Part shown: positions 11,590 through 23,024 of the stretch, in pieces
Layout: each line of letters opens with the position of its first letter
How positions within the stretch are numbered: position 1 is the stretch's first letter
Source of the DNA: Odontocerum albicorne
Lineage: Eukaryota; Arthropoda; Insecta; Trichoptera; Odontoceridae
DNA length: 64,000 nt
Assembly: GCA_949825065.1 (NCBI GenBank)
Contig: OX463859.1
Span: 21,345,847-21,409,846 of the forward strand
Direction of reading: 5' to 3'
Position numbers and translations under genes: made by a program
The notes under the pieces: generated by a model
The model's database searches: none
Told to the model about the DNA's origin: nothing
What the model saw: the letters and a program-made list of their open reading frames with translations, nothing else

Positions 11590-11820
11590 GGCATTTTATA
11601 AAAAAATATAAAAGTCTGAAGAAGCTGGTGATCACGGGGGCATGTGAGGGAAGACGAACAAGAGGAAGGTGTCATATGAAATGGACGGATCAAATAAAGG
11701 AGTTCACTCGATCCTCTTTCAGCGCTCCATTCAGCATGGCCCGGGACCGGAAGGAGTGGAAACAGGTAGTATGCCGAGCTTCAGGCATAGTACCACGAAG
11801 CTCAGCATTAAACGCGCTAT
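11590..11820 (+). mobile_element. Non-LTR RT C-terminal remnant (tail D)
   Basis: An open frame reads GACEGRRTRGRCHMKWTDQI, KEFTRSSFSA, then MARDRKEWKQVVCRAS. This fits the GKxxGxRxRGRxRxxWTDxIKE...AxDRxxWRxxVxxA pattern at the end of some insect non-LTR reverse transcriptases. The residues upstream in the 121-codon frame (11457-11822) look unrelated. Confidence 0.75.
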
Positions 11821-11956
11821 AACATTTTATTTTCGTTTTTTTATTCTTCTTCTTCTTGGGGTTGCCATATGTTATCTGAGGTTGGCAAATATTATCTTAT
11901 TTACTGTAGCTCAGAATAACTAAGTAGAATTGCACCCAAACCATTTCCGAAAGCTC

Positions 11957-12580
11957 TTAACCCTTCCTTCCCTGTGATGTGTAACTAGTACACATTGCTT
12001 CTAAAAACTTTAATATCTTTAAATATAATAAATATTGGTTTCAGATTTTAAGTATTTTTCCGTCATACATTTACGCATTGAATGAAAAAATAATATTAAT
12101 AATAATTCGCACTTATCGGCCACATCAGAGATATTTTGTGAAAATTGGGAATAAATTCACCAATAAAATCAAACGTGTGCCAGTGTGTGACGTAGGTATA
12201 TTCATTCTAAAAACACACTATGGGTGAGTAAGTGACGCTATTCACGTCTCATTCTCACTCTACTTCGGTATATGGGAACGCAAGAAATAGAATCTCAGTT
12301 CGCTCGCTTCTCTCGCTTCAGTAGCTTTCGGGCACCCATTTAAGGTGGTCGCTTCGCCCGTTTTGTGAACATCGGCTGATGTTTTTTTCTTCATGTTTTT
12401 AGCAATTAAATTTCAATAATTATCACTTTTGACTTCAAATTTAATTAATTTAAGCGATTGGCTATGAATATTCTTATTTTTTCGATTTTAAATCGCTCAT
12501 CTTTACATGTGTATTGATATGTATTAAATACACAGCACCGGAACGCGCGGATTTTTTTAGCACAGGAAGGGAAAGGTTAA
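11957..12580. mobile_element. piggyBac-type MITE with TTAA duplication
   Basis: A 616-bp element (11961-12576) flanked on both sides by TTAA (11957-11960, 12577-12580). Its ends are inverted: CCCTTCCTTCCCTGTG on the left and, from the other strand, CCTTTCCCTTCCTGTG on the right. TTAA duplication and CCC/CCY-starting ends are the piggyBac hallmark. No transposase frame inside, so it is non-autonomous. The inside holds a GC-richer patch (12230-12380). Confidence 0.8.
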
Positions 12581-14512
12581 GTTAAGAGATGCGATGTCTT
12601 ATACAGTATACTGATTAGTTCTGTAAAATCCTGTGTCTCTCATTATATGCCCGTGATAGTGCATTACGCGAACCTTAACAGTTTTAAATATTTCTTGGTC
12701 CTTATTCATTCTCGCAAGCACTTCCATATTTGTAACACGGTCTATCCACAGATTTTTATTTGATCCCTTGTAATGTCAACAGGATATTATTGATTTATTA
12801 TATTTCATAAGTCAATTCTCCTGAATAGTGATGTGATTAAATTTAGGGTTTACTCGATTCCGAAACGAAGCCTTCAATAAATACACATTTAAGAAAGAAG
12901 AATACTATACGAAAATTCAATAAAGAAAACGTAAATTCATTCTTAAAAGTTTCTCAACTGTAATTTTTTTGTGAAAATTCCAATACACAAACAAAATTAA
13001 ATATTTCACTAACTTTTTAACTCCAAGACCATCCTCGAAACAGACCATTCTGGGGATGCCCATTGAACCAACCCGATAAATGAGCCAAAAATTTGTAGAT
13101 CAATATTATTGTAAATACACTTGTATTTTTATTCTTGGATTGAATTAAAGTTTTTAAGGAAAAACCCGAATAAGAATATATATGAGTGCAAAGACGGAGA
13201 AATTAGCTGTTTGCATTAATTTAAAAACGCAATAGTGTTTAATCCTATTACATTAAATAACAAGATTTTTTTAAATTCTTTTTAACATACATAACATGCT
13301 GACATCAAGAACAATGTTGCTCATACTTGATTCAGTTATACTTACAAAAGAGTTATCGATATCAACAAGGTCATTCCGTGTGCGAATGGTGATTGTCTTA
13401 ACAGTTTTACAAACAATTTTAATTCATGATGGCAATGGTGGGTACAAAGGAATGCATAATATATGCTAGAAATAAAAAAATGCAATATTATAACAAATAT
13501 TCATGAAGGAAACTACTTTCTACTATAAGCAAATTTATATAAATTTATCTAATAAATTAAACACAACAATCCGCAACATTATAGATGAATGCAAAAACTG
13601 TACAATCTTCCCTCACGACTTCAACACTACACCAGGACGCAAATAAAAATAAGTTATTTCAATTTAATAATTGAATTATTACAGAGCGCGCCTCATTTCA
13701 TTTTCAAATCTTGAAATAATGCGACATCTGTTATCAGAAAACAAAACTATCTAAATTATTATCGACAGTACTATTTGGGTGACATTTGTTTTTAAATTTT
13801 ACATTTTTTTCATTTCTCGTTGTTGTCTCTTCACGAGAGGTAATACTGTGTAATGCACGTATCGGTAATACTACAGACACGTGCATTACACACCGTGAAC
13901 TCTTTGCTTATTTCAATGGTTTTGAGCCCGAACGCTCGATTGCTGGGTCGATGACAATATTATCTCCCAGCCATGATCTTTAAAATGACCGTTTGTCCAA
14001 TTCGGATTTATTGAAGAAGCCAATTTTTATTTTTGAAAATAACGTTATAACCTATCTTCCAGTAATTGCCACGAATCTATGTAATTCTTTTTCGTTGGTT
14101 GGAAACGATTGCTTTATAACAATAAGGACACCATTTGTATACATTACAATAAAATCACTGAATACATAAATATTTGTCAACAAATTTTCTCTCTTTCGTT
14201 TTCTTTAATTCATTCCAAATGCTTTTCTTGTTCCTTTCGGAATGTCCGTATTGGGAATGGACTTATGCATCAGCATGCAACTCAATATCTCTCTCAGTCA
14301 CCTGTCCATAGGCATCAGCCCATCTGACTGGAAACGAAATAGAATATATTGTAGAAACACTATTCACCTTCCCACCTACCTTCCTTCTTCTACTTGGGGG
14401 GGTTCAATGTATATTCTATTAATATTATTTATTTAAATATAGGTACAACATACATTTTAATATCAACTCTGTTATTTAACTGATTTTCAATAGCTGACTT
14501 AGACACGCGAAA
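12581..14512. other. Intergenic, nothing recognised
   Basis: AT-rich. A 14-bp inverted repeat (TGTGTAATGCACGT, 13847-13860, against 13879-13892) is the only structure seen. No gene-like frame with recognisable motifs. Confidence 0.4.
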
Positions 14513-14950
14513 TTTAAATATCATTATCGTCGTTGCTGGGCCTCGAAGTCAAGCTGACTAACACACGCGAAATTTAAACATCGTCGTCGTCATTGCTGGG
14601 CCTCGTAGACAAGGATCCCCTCGCTATTACAACGTTAAGTCAGTTGGAAAGGGTAGCTGTGCAGTTATTTTTTTTTTAGTGAGTGTGCCATTGCCCACCA
14701 GCAAACTCACCGACCAAACCCACGCTGTACTGGATCCAATGGCAAACCGAAGTAAGACGATCGGAGCACACTGGCATGTTTTTCTTTATTTCTTCCCATT
14801 TTTGAAAGAATAAATATGACCGAGGACATAGCTATCTTTACACCCCCAAATACTAGGTGGAAAAAAACATGTGTCATTCGAGGAGAGTAGTAGTCGAACC
14901 GGCGACCTTCCGCACGGAAGTCTAGTCTTTTACCACGCAGCTATGCACCT
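14513..14950 (-). repeat. SINE-3 copy (tRNA-derived), minus strand
   Basis: The head is at the right end: read on the minus strand it carries an internal GACTTCC/GGAAGGTC stem and box B GGTTCGACTAC. The body shares blocks with 54806-55195: CTAGGTGGAAAAAA, GAAAGAAT, GACGATCGGAGCACAC, ACCAGCAAACTCACC, TCAGTTGGAAAG, GGATCCCCTCGCTATT and GCTGGGCCTCGTAG. The tail is a GACGATAAT-type microsatellite, partly duplicated at 14513-14580. Confidence 0.75.
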
Positions 14951-15399
14951 TTTAAATTCAAATATAAACAAGCAAGAAAGTCCGAGATGCAGCGTGAGAT
15001 TTGGCAATTTGCTGCAATATAATATGTTGACAACATTTCATCAAAACACCCAAAAGCTGGCAAACTTACATAAAACTAATAATTCGAAATGTTCTAAAAA
15101 TAGCAGACCCAACTAATATAAAGTACCTAAACTCACCTACATTTTTAATTGTCACTTCACAATTTCGAGAGTTTACGCATTACACAGCTATAAACCATTG
15201 TGTTGTCCGAAAAATAGGGTTATATTTCGTCCTTCTCGGATAGATGTCGTTGGGACTTCATTTTAGTTACAACTTCATTTTAAATGTGCTGAACGCGTAT
15301 TATTATGAAAAGTATCAGTTCAGTGCATTTTTTCAGCTAGTGTTTATCCAAAAGTCCTTTAGATTTTTTTAGGTGTTAGTTTGATGATGTTGCCTATTT

Positions 15400-15545
15400 A
15401 TTTTTTTGGAAAAATGCGATATAAACATGATTTGCACATGTGGAGAGAATGAATCACTGAGCGAATGTACAAGTCAGAAGTGTATGGTCTTCGTGGAAGA
15501 GGATGACTGAGAAAAATATGGCATAGAAGATACTGAAAGATAGTG
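15400..15545 (+). mobile_element. LINE tail A, decayed
   Basis: Contains the ACATGTGGAGAGAATGAAT block (VERMN region) and a GTCTTCGTGGAAGAGGATGA block, parallel to the copy at 52745-52980. Confidence 0.5.
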
Positions 15546-15639
15546 CATGGCGAATTGTTTGAATGTGGAAAATGCGAAAGTTGTGTGTTATGATCCCTTC
15601 TCTCTGTCTGGTGATGATAGGCCATTTTTCGCAATACAG

Positions 15640-15725
15640 TATGATCTTCAGCCATCGTGTGAACAAAAGATACCTATGTATAGTTTTTCTTGTGTGCAAG
15701 CTGTTGCCATTCAGCAAAAACACGT
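15640..15725 (-). repeat. SINE-2 body fragment
   Basis: Shares CAGCCATCGTGTGAA, AAGATACC and TGTGTGCAAGCTGTTGCC with the copies at 16045, 19741, 41685 and 47395. Confidence 0.55.
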
Positions 15726-15744
15726 TCCTTTTTATTTTCAAATA

Positions 15745-15830
15745 CCGCCGTTTAGAGAGCAAACTCTCTTCAAGGGCGCTCTAGAGGATCGAACCAACTA
15801 TTATTAAACAAATCATGTCTAGCAACAATA
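15745..15830 (+). repeat. SINE-4-like repeat
   Basis: CCGTTTAGAGAGCAAACTCT, then AAGGGCGCTCTAGAGG and a box B-like GGATCGAACC. Related to the copies at 3805 and 46480. Confidence 0.5.
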
Positions 15831-15889
15831 ACGGCGCCCGAGCGAATCATGTACAACACTTTATTTGTATATAGTACAATCTTGTGGAT

Positions 15890-16033
15890 TTATTTCCAAG
15901 TGGCAATTTCTTTAAATATTTTTAAGACATCTTAAGTGAAAACCAGACTATTTTTAAATCTGGATCTGGCGGAAATTGAACCAGCAACCTCCAAATCAGA
16001 AGATAGGCATCTTACCAACTGGGCTACAGAAGT
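15890..16033 (-). repeat. SINE-1 copy, minus strand
   Basis: Plus-strand order is the reverse of a SINE-1 copy: TTATTTCCAAGTGGCAATTT, CTTAAGTGAAAACCAGACTA, GATCTGGCGGAAATTGAACC, AGCAACCTCC, then TCTTACCAACTGGGCTACAG, the box A complement. Confidence 0.75.
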
Positions 16034-16044
16034 TGTCAAAAGTA

Positions 16045-16145
16045 TGATTCTTAGCCATCGTGTGAATGAAAGATGCTTGTGCGCATTTTTTTATTGTATG
16101 CAAGTTGTTGCACTCCAGAAACACACACTCTTGGCAGAATACATT
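16045..16145 (-). repeat. SINE-2 body fragment
   Basis: CAGCCATCGTGTGAA is represented as TTAGCCATCGTGTGAATGAA, followed by TTGTATGCAAGTTGTTGCAC and AAACACACACTCTTGGCAG. It abuts the head of the SINE-1 copy. Confidence 0.55.
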
Positions 16146-16261
16146 TTAAATTCCAATATCAAGGTTATTATTAAACTGTCTAAATATTGACATATTTAAT
16201 TTGCTGCCGCCTTTCGTTTCGCAAATTTATACAGTACTGTTTTTGTTTTGCTTATTGTGCT

Positions 16262-16412
16262 ATAAAAATATGAAAAGTAGTTTACCAGATACGGATAAAT
16301 TAGATCAAATACGATATAAAAGTGAAACCAGTCCAGTCCGGTGAATTCGTCGGGAATAGTACCTGGGACACTCGCTTGCTAAGCGTGAATATTAATCACT
16401 ATCCCACATGTA
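16262..16412 (-). repeat. SINE-2 head
   Basis: On the minus strand a degenerate tRNA-like head. Plus-strand blocks are AATTCGTCGGGAATAGTACC, CGCTTGCTAAGCGTGAATAT and TAATCACTATCCCAC, matching 20046, 47664 and 49935. Confidence 0.55.
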
Positions 16413-17254
16413 TCTCTGTCTACCCCGCAGGTGACATGATAATATGTATGTACATTCTTTAAATCCTCATTTTCGAATATTTTTCTATCTTTTATAGTTC
16501 CACTATCATCAATGGACCAATATGACACCATCACGTCTGTTAACGATCTCGATTCCAGATAGTGATACGTCTAGAATGTGTAATTTTTCAGAGAAGAGCA
16601 TAATATTATTCCAACAATGTATGGTTGAAGAAGAAGAAGATGAATAGGCAAGAATCCGAAATAGCTGAGCATTACAAAAATACCTGTTGTTTCTTCTGAG
16701 ACATGGGCGGAAAAAAATTAAAACCAGTTGCAACATGGAATATGCAGTTGTCTTCAGTATTTTTGAGCTACATGCATTGACTACGCCTTGGATATATAAC
16801 CTTTTTTAAACAATATTTAAAAAGTAATAATGACGAAGAGACAACGTTGCTCTAGGTTCCACTAATATAGTCTTTGGTGGGTAGTATTTTTCTAAAATAA
16901 AGCATCAAAAGTCTTCCAGAAGTTGTTTTTCAATAAACAGATAGATTATACGATTTCTTCGAATTGCTATCGTATTAGAGAGCTTAAATTTGTAGTTTGA
17001 TATCTTCCAGCACAGGAAATAAAAACTATTATCCATTCATTTGTTGTATCAAGTTTGGAGTATTGTATTTATTTTATTTTGGTCTTTCTGATTAAGTAGA
17101 ATAGGTTTTTCATACATACATAACGTCATATTATATAGCCCTTGCGGAGTACACAGAGAGAAAAACTATCCAATTTTTTCTATGCAACCATACATATTTC
17201 ACCTCCTCCAAATTTATATATGTATATCTTGTCTTGCACAATCTTTCATTATTC
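16413..17254. other. Intergenic, nothing recognised
   Basis: AT-rich; the fragment CTCTGTCTACCCCGCAGG at 16413-16430 may be the very end of a tail A copy. No gene seen. Confidence 0.35.
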
Positions 17255-17600
17255 GTACTTCTAACTTAACCCTTTTTCAAAATCTGGTCGACATGGTCTA
17301 GCCATGTTTTTACACTCACGCCTTACTATAACTTGTATAATTTTACCAACTTTTATGAGGCAATCCCTCTCAAACAAATATGATAGTAATTCCCTTTTGT
17401 AAACTCTGAGGTGGTTCAAAAATTCAACCCTGGATCCATACACCCTTTCGTAGTGTAGGCACAGTCTTCCAGGCGGCATTTGACGACTCGATGCAAAGCA
17501 CTCCTTTCACTTTACACGCGCTTTTACTTTTGACAGTTACGTCGCATAGTTTAAAAAAAATTATCTCCTCAGTCGTGTTTCCGTGCCACTGCAATCCAGC
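17255..17600 (-). mobile_element. Non-LTR 3' end (tail C type), minus strand
   Basis: Frames on the minus strand read CIESSNAAWKTV-like and CLHYERVYGSRVEFLNHLRV, the CxxCxxxYxSRIGLxxHLRx finger-like motif seen at the end of tail C elements (the second Cys is Tyr here). A frameshift separates the two parts. Confidence 0.6.
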
Positions 17601-17631
17601 TCTGGGTATGTACAACTAAGGTAAAAAAATG

Positions 17632-18027
17632 TAGCCTGAACAAGTTAGAGTATATATGGACAAATATGTGTGGTGTACGTTGTGTTAGTTAAAATTTGAT
17701 ATTTCTACCCTCAATAGTATGTAGTATGTTAAATAGAGCTGATTGAAGACGTGTTGTTTCGCTATAGAAGGAAAAATCACAGCAGAAATTAAACGACGTT
17801 TGATTCAGACGTCATTTAATTTCTTACAGGCTTTTTCCTTCCTTTGAAAGAAAATCGATAGCAGCGCGATATTCAATTTTTAACATTTCAGATATAACGA
17901 AACAACACGTCTTTTATCGTCTCTAGTTGACATACAACTGAGAAAAGAGGTATCAAATTTTCACTGTTACATTACCGGTATATACTGTGGGTGTATTTGT
18001 CCATATATGCTCTAACCCGTTTAAGCC
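17632..18027. mobile_element. Inverted-repeat (fold-back/MITE-like) element, about 395 bp
   Basis: Ends pair as inverted repeats: AGTTAGAGTATATATGGACA on the left and, from the other strand, GGTTAGAGCATATATGGACA on the right. Inner parts pair again: GACGTGTTGTTTCG (near 17748) with CGAAACAACACGTC (near 17898), and blocks around AAATTAAACGACGT and ACGTCATTTAATTT. No coding capacity. No target duplication could be assigned. Confidence 0.7.
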
Positions 18028-18489
18028 GAAACCTTTTGAACCTTAATGGTATATCACACCGTTTGGGAGTAGACTTAAACCCATCTTCGTACCTGTTTTA
18101 GGGGTAACGTTGGTCTCTATTCCCTAATTTTAGAGAAGAGTATAGAGAAGAGTAACAGCTTTAAAAAAATCAATGCGAATTTTGTTAACACCAGGAGTTC
18201 CTCACCCCTGGTCAACTAGTCTACCGGATGGTAAACTTAGGGCATACAAGTTTTTTCGTTTCCTTCCCGAAGAGCAGGACTGGAATGGGACTGTAAAAAT
18301 GGAATACACGCGGGAGATATGCCAAATGATAATGAGCCAACAATGTTGCTTGCCTGTCAGAATAGAGAAAAATACTTTGAAAAACAAATATATTCAGACC
18401 TGAACAAATTTAGTTGTTCAGCGTTGTTTCGTTATAAAATATCACTCTTATAACACTATAAACGCCACTTAGTAAATATAAATTGATTT

Positions 18490-18735
18490 AGACCTGAAAT
18501 TAAGAATCAGGATATCAATAATGAATCAAAATATCAAAAACAATAATTTTGTATGTCAATAATGAGTCACTAACGAATCACGATATCAATAAAAAGTTAG
18601 GGTATCAATAATGAATCAGGATATAAATAATTAATCAAGATACCAATAACGAATCACAATATCAATAAAGAGTTAGTATTTCATAATTTAAACAGGATAT
18701 CAATAATAAATCAGGGTATCAATAGTACTACTAAC
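18490..18735 (+). repeat. Degenerate minisatellite, about 20-bp phrase
   Basis: The phrase ATATCAATAATGAATCAGG and close variants recur about ten times with uneven spacing. Confidence 0.8.
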
Positions 18736-18809
18736 TATTTGTTCAGTATGATGAACAAAAAGTTACTAGTAGATCGTTTTTTTTTTGCATATAGAATGAA
18801 TGCATGAAG

Positions 18810-19020
18810 AAAGTATATAACAATAAATGTAAATTGCAAATGTGAGTGCAAGGCGTGGTAGACAAGGTCCAAAGAAAGAATGGTTAGAACTAATAAATTT
18901 TGAAATTTTATTTTTAAAGAAGGAAACTTAGTTGCATAAGAAGGTATAGGATGTAGGAAAGGCGAAAAATATGTGTTGAGATAGAAAAGTCTGGCGGTCT
19001 GTCTTCTTTGCCAACATCGG
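18810..19020 (+). mobile_element. LINE tail A
   Basis: The end reads GAAAAATATGTGTTGAGATA followed by GAAAAGTCTGGCGGTCTGTC, the nucleotide signature of tail A, with decayed upstream blocks. Confidence 0.6.
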
Positions 19021-19560
19021 CAGGTATATAAGCTTGGCCTGTTGAGCAAGTGATATAGTTTAAATACTTGGGTGGCGACATCTCCAGCTACAATGGTATC
19101 TACAACGAAGTGAAGGAACAAACAAATAAGGCAGCGCCCATATCTGAACAGATTTAATCTAGAAAAAGAGCATTATTTGAATATATAATATAAGATATGT
19201 ATGAGGCTAATCCAGACGTATAGTGCTGAAATCAGAGCCGATACAACTATTGTAGAACAATGAACCTTCATCAATCACCCGAGATAAGAATGTTACGAAA
19301 CATCGTAAGAAAATCTTTCAGAATAAAGGTCAGCAACTCTCACATTCGAGAGACCTGCAACACAGAGAATATCGTCAGATGGAGCACACGAGAAGATGGT
19401 ACTAGCGTGAATAAATAGGCAAAATAGACAAAGACAGAATCCCATACATAGCGATATACGAGATTCCCCAGGACATCGCATGTCAGGGAGGCCTTTTAAA
19501 AGGTGAATAGACTGCTGGTGCTTTGTCTCCCAAGAATGATTATCACAACAACAGATCCAT
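19020..19560 (+). mobile_element. Non-LTR RT remnant (tail E), thumb to C-terminus
   Basis: Readable across frames: FKYLGGDISSYNGIYNEVKE, QTNKAAPISEQI, then LIQTYSAEIRADTT, TEPSSITRDKNVTKHR-like decay, and a segment corresponding to NTENIVRWSTREDG. The order matches the RT thumb (FKYLGVDI), the connecting region and the basic C-terminal region of non-LTR elements. It resembles tail B but is more decayed. Confidence 0.7.
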
Positions 19561-19740
19561 GAAGAAGAAAAAGCCTACTATCTATCAGATAATTTTAAAC
19601 GTATAGTTCTACCTGTGATGCTTGGACAGATAATAAGGTATTGGCGTTCAAACGATAAGGTAGAATTGTAATACTGTTAAGGAAACCCTGAGGTATTTTT
19701 CAAGTGCCTTTTTCCTACTTTTTGCCAAAGGTAGTATATC

Positions 19741-20112
19741 CCTTGTGATCGAGTATGATTGTCAACCATCTTGTTGAAAAAATGCTTAAGCATGTATTAA
19801 TCTACAGTATACAAAATGTTGGACTTCACCGATCACACTCTTGACAGATTAAACCCCAATTTCCAATGGCAAGGATCAATATTTCAAATGGATCGGCAGG
19901 CTTAATCTGCTGCAGTCTTTCACAAGGCAGAGTTTTACATGGTACTATCTTTGTGTTTTTTTTAAATAGCGGCTTAGGAATTTATTGTTTACAACATATA
20001 AGCTATAGGAAAATATATATTCAGATGAAAAACCAGTTTGGAACTAAATCCGCCAGAAATCGACCCTAGAACGCCTGTTTGCTTAGCGTGAATGCTAATC
20101 GTTAGACCACAG
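19741..20112 (-). repeat. SINE-2 copy, most complete, minus strand
   Basis: Body at left: GTGATCGAGTATGATTGTCA, CACACTCTTGACAGATTAAA, CCAATGGCAAGGATCAATAT, CGGCAGGCTTAATCTGCTGC. Head at right: CGCCAGAAATCGACCCTAG and CTTAGCGTGAATGCTAATCG, reverse of a tRNA-like head with box A TCTAACGATTAGC. Same order as 47395-47737. Confidence 0.65.
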
Positions 20113-20274
20113 TTGCTTATATAAACAATATTTGCCAAAAAGATGCTCAGCGGCTGAAACTATTAGATAACTTATTATTATTTCGATGACTTCTCCCTTA
20201 CAGCTGGATAGGTCTTTCATTCATGATTCAACTTCAGGAATGGCCTGATGGACCCCCTCTTATACAATATATTT

Positions 20275-20365
20275 GACACACTTTTACGTTTGAAAATAAA
20301 AATCAGACTAGAAGCCTGCATAAAATAAATAAAGTTTTAACGGGAATCAAACCCGCCTGTCATAG
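20275..20365 (-). repeat. SINE-1 fragment
   Basis: AAAATCAGACTAGAAGCC and GGGAATCAAACCCGCCTGTC, the reverse of SINE-1 body and box B. Confidence 0.5.
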
Positions 20366-20469
20366 TTGTTTCATTTTTAAAAAGTTTCTTTGTTATTATT
20401 TCTTCGCTCTCCATTTTCAAATATACTCGTATATATCATATTTATTTTGTATGAATGGATATAGATAGT

Positions 20470-20620
20470 TGGAGAAATTTAAACTCAAGTAAAGGTAAAC
20501 AATATGAAGAGCCGTAGACCATGCACGTTTAGAAGTGTGGATGTGTACAAGGCGAGAACTGTGTGATCAGATTAGAATCGTGAAAATTTATCCTCGGCCT
20601 ACCCTAAAAAGGGACATAGC
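20470..20620 (+). mobile_element. LINE tail A, decayed
   Basis: GATGTGTACAAGGCGAGAAC and CTCGGCCTACCCTAAAAAGG correspond to the VEEAK and SAYPxxE blocks. Confidence 0.45.
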
Positions 20621-21271
20621 CCTATTAATTCATTAGCATGGTACACTTTGAAATATCGGGAGGGTCAACATTATCTTCAACCCCATAAATCGAACCTTTG
20701 AACTTAAAACCATTTGAGTAAGCAAGAACTTCGCGGTTCTTCATCGCACGCGTTGACTATACAAGGGCGTGATGATATCTGTATTATGTAGGTGTCATTG
20801 AATTTTGCAGGTATATTACATTTTGGCATTTTCATCTAATGCGTTATATTTGAAATTCATAAAATATAAAGTTCTTGATCTTCTCCGAGTGGTTAAGAAT
20901 AATACGTGTGGTGAAAAAGAGAACTGAATATATCGGTGCAGTTTGTCAATATCTGAGGCATTTTGGATGTATGCGTGTTTTTTCTGCACTGGGGTGTGCG
21001 TGACTTTCAGTGCGTGTGTTTGCAGCTTGTTGAACATGAAACATAAATCATTGCAAGAATACGTTTAATATTTTTATAATGACTTAATTTCTCGATAATT
21101 AAATCGACAATATTTTATTAAATTGCTGGTCCTAAAGCGTAGAAGGGTCTGCCTTTAAGTGTTACAAGATATGAGTGGCGTGTGTAGCTTCCGGAAGTAC
21201 TTGAAAACAACCTTTTGGTGGGTCTTATGATTATTTATGAACATTGCATAATATACTCCACCATCTAACAA

Positions 21272-21420
21272 AAACGACGACATCCGTGACCAAGTTAGTA
21301 AGACGCCTTTCTTCCTACCCGAGACTTACATATTCGATTGCCGTAAGTCTCGTGTAGGAAGATTTGCAATAAATTCGCCATATTGTTATAAATACAACGA
21401 AAGCGTTTTAATAAAAAGCC
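21272..21420 (+). repeat. SINE-1 copy with internal hairpin
   Basis: The head (CGACATCCGTGACCAAGTTA) and end (GCAATAAATTCGCCATATTG) are SINE-1, but the middle is missing. A 19-bp inverted repeat with one mismatch (21311-21329 against 21343-21361) replaces it. Confidence 0.6.
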
Positions 21421-21936
21421 GAAAATGTTTATTTACATATCATAGAACTTACAAAGGTCTTCTTCCTTTGGTTTTCTTACGATATATGTATTTCTCTATA
21501 TATACGGATGCGGGGAAGTTCCTAATCTAATAGAAATCACCTTTTTATCCTAATACTGAAATCCTTTTATTATTTTGTAATATTTTAAATATTTCAAAAA
21601 GTAGGTTCGATCCCTAAGTTGTTGAGCTCTTGTGAATAATCTGCTCTCTAAATGGCGCCATATAGTTTGTCCATTTATAATTATTATTATAAATCTACGA
21701 GCATGAAACCGAAGAGCATGTATGAGAGTATATTTAGATTTGGATGAGGAAAACGTGTGGAAAGATAAGTATAGGAATCTATCATCTCTGTCTGTTTCAA
21801 ATGGAATTAATGTATGTGTGTCATTTTTTTTTATTAATAGAAATACAGTATATAGGTAGGACAAATTTTTATTAGTGTCGTACTGTCCAGGAGGCTTCGT
21901 GCGCTGAAATTCACTGGATCACAGAACATAAATCGT

Positions 21937-22209
21937 TTATTTAACCATTTGCGCAAACAAGCCTACGTATTCTTCATAAGAGTTGTTGATCTTATTAAAT
22001 AACATGGACAGGAGTTGAAAAAAATTAAAACATTCGAGACGTTTCTTAAAATGTATTTTATGTAATGCCAATAGCAATTTGTTGACAACGGCTGCACATT
22101 GTAATTCATTAATTGGAAGAAGACAATTGGAAAGCTCCGTGTCTGGTTTGGTGGGTATTTTAAAGTAGATGTTGTAAAGTTCAGGAGAAATTTTCTCCAG
22201 CATTTCCAC
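21937..22209 (-). CDS. Unrecognised 90-residue open frame in a repeat
   Basis: An uninterrupted frame beginning MEMLEKISPELYNIYF and ending VGLFAQMVK. It looks protein-like (balanced composition, Leu/Ile/Lys-rich, probably helical) and has no motif I know. Two decayed copies of the same DNA, at 10868-11020 and 23745-23945, show that it belongs to a repeated sequence. It could be a piece of a mobile element's ORF, an exon of one, or an open frame by chance. No promoter or splice evidence. Confidence 0.25.
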   Translation of the reverse strand: MEMLEKISPELYNIYFKIPTKPDTELSNCLLPINELQCAAVVNKLLLALHKIHFKKRLECFNFFQLLSMLFNKINNSYEEYVGLFAQMVK

Positions 22210-22429
22210 AATCTAAGCTTTATACTTGGGGGATATAATTCTGTGGTTTTTTGACCTTAATATTCGTAGTTTGTCCTTTAAACTAATCTAATATAATTTT
22301 TTTTAAACATAATGCTTCCTACTTTTGTTGTGTATTGATATGTTTGACTATCGTATCGTAAAATATATATCATGTATCATAAATCGTAAGTTTTTTGGGA
22401 GAATGTTGATACGTTACCTTTTTACTTAT

Positions 22430-22533
22430 TATGTTATGTAAACGAGACGTAAGTGCCGTTTATTACGTTATGTAAACGACACGTAAGTGCCGTTTATTAT
22501 GTTATGTAAACGACATATAAGTGCCGTGTACAG
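22430..22533 (+). repeat. Tandem repeat, 34 bp x 3
   Basis: Units of ATTATGTTATGTAAACGA plus CACGTAAGTGCCGTTT, with a partial outer unit. Confidence 0.85.
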
Positions 22534-23024
22534 TGTTAATAAAAAAATAAATAATATTGAGAAACGAAATCACCCTTGGAATGACTTTCGATAAACGGCA
22601 GAATATAATTCAATGTCAAAATTATTGTGATGAATTCAGAATTGAGATTTCTTGAGAATATTATACGTATTGTAGTTGAAAAAAAGATTTTACTTTCATC
22701 GGTGGGACACAGGCTGGATTTTTAAAGGTAACTTTACAAATTAAAAAGTGTCTTATTGAGTTTGTTTTCCGAATTCCAGAATTTGAACATGTGGTTGGTT
22801 GGGAAAAATTGCTACTCGGCGATATAAGTATACAATACATTGCAATTTGACCAGACAAAGCACTTATAGATGAAATAATAAAAAAAAGCGAAGAAAACAG
22901 TAAGTATAAATATTTTAATATATTTAATAATGCAAAAAACTCAATAATAGTTATTTATCATTTTAATATACAATACAGCATCATTAGCATATGGCACAAT
23001 GTTACATACATAATACAATTTCTC

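Noticed and set aside
11457..11822. 121-codon gene
   Set aside because: Only the second half is meaningful, as an RT C-terminal remnant (tail D); no start context or exons.
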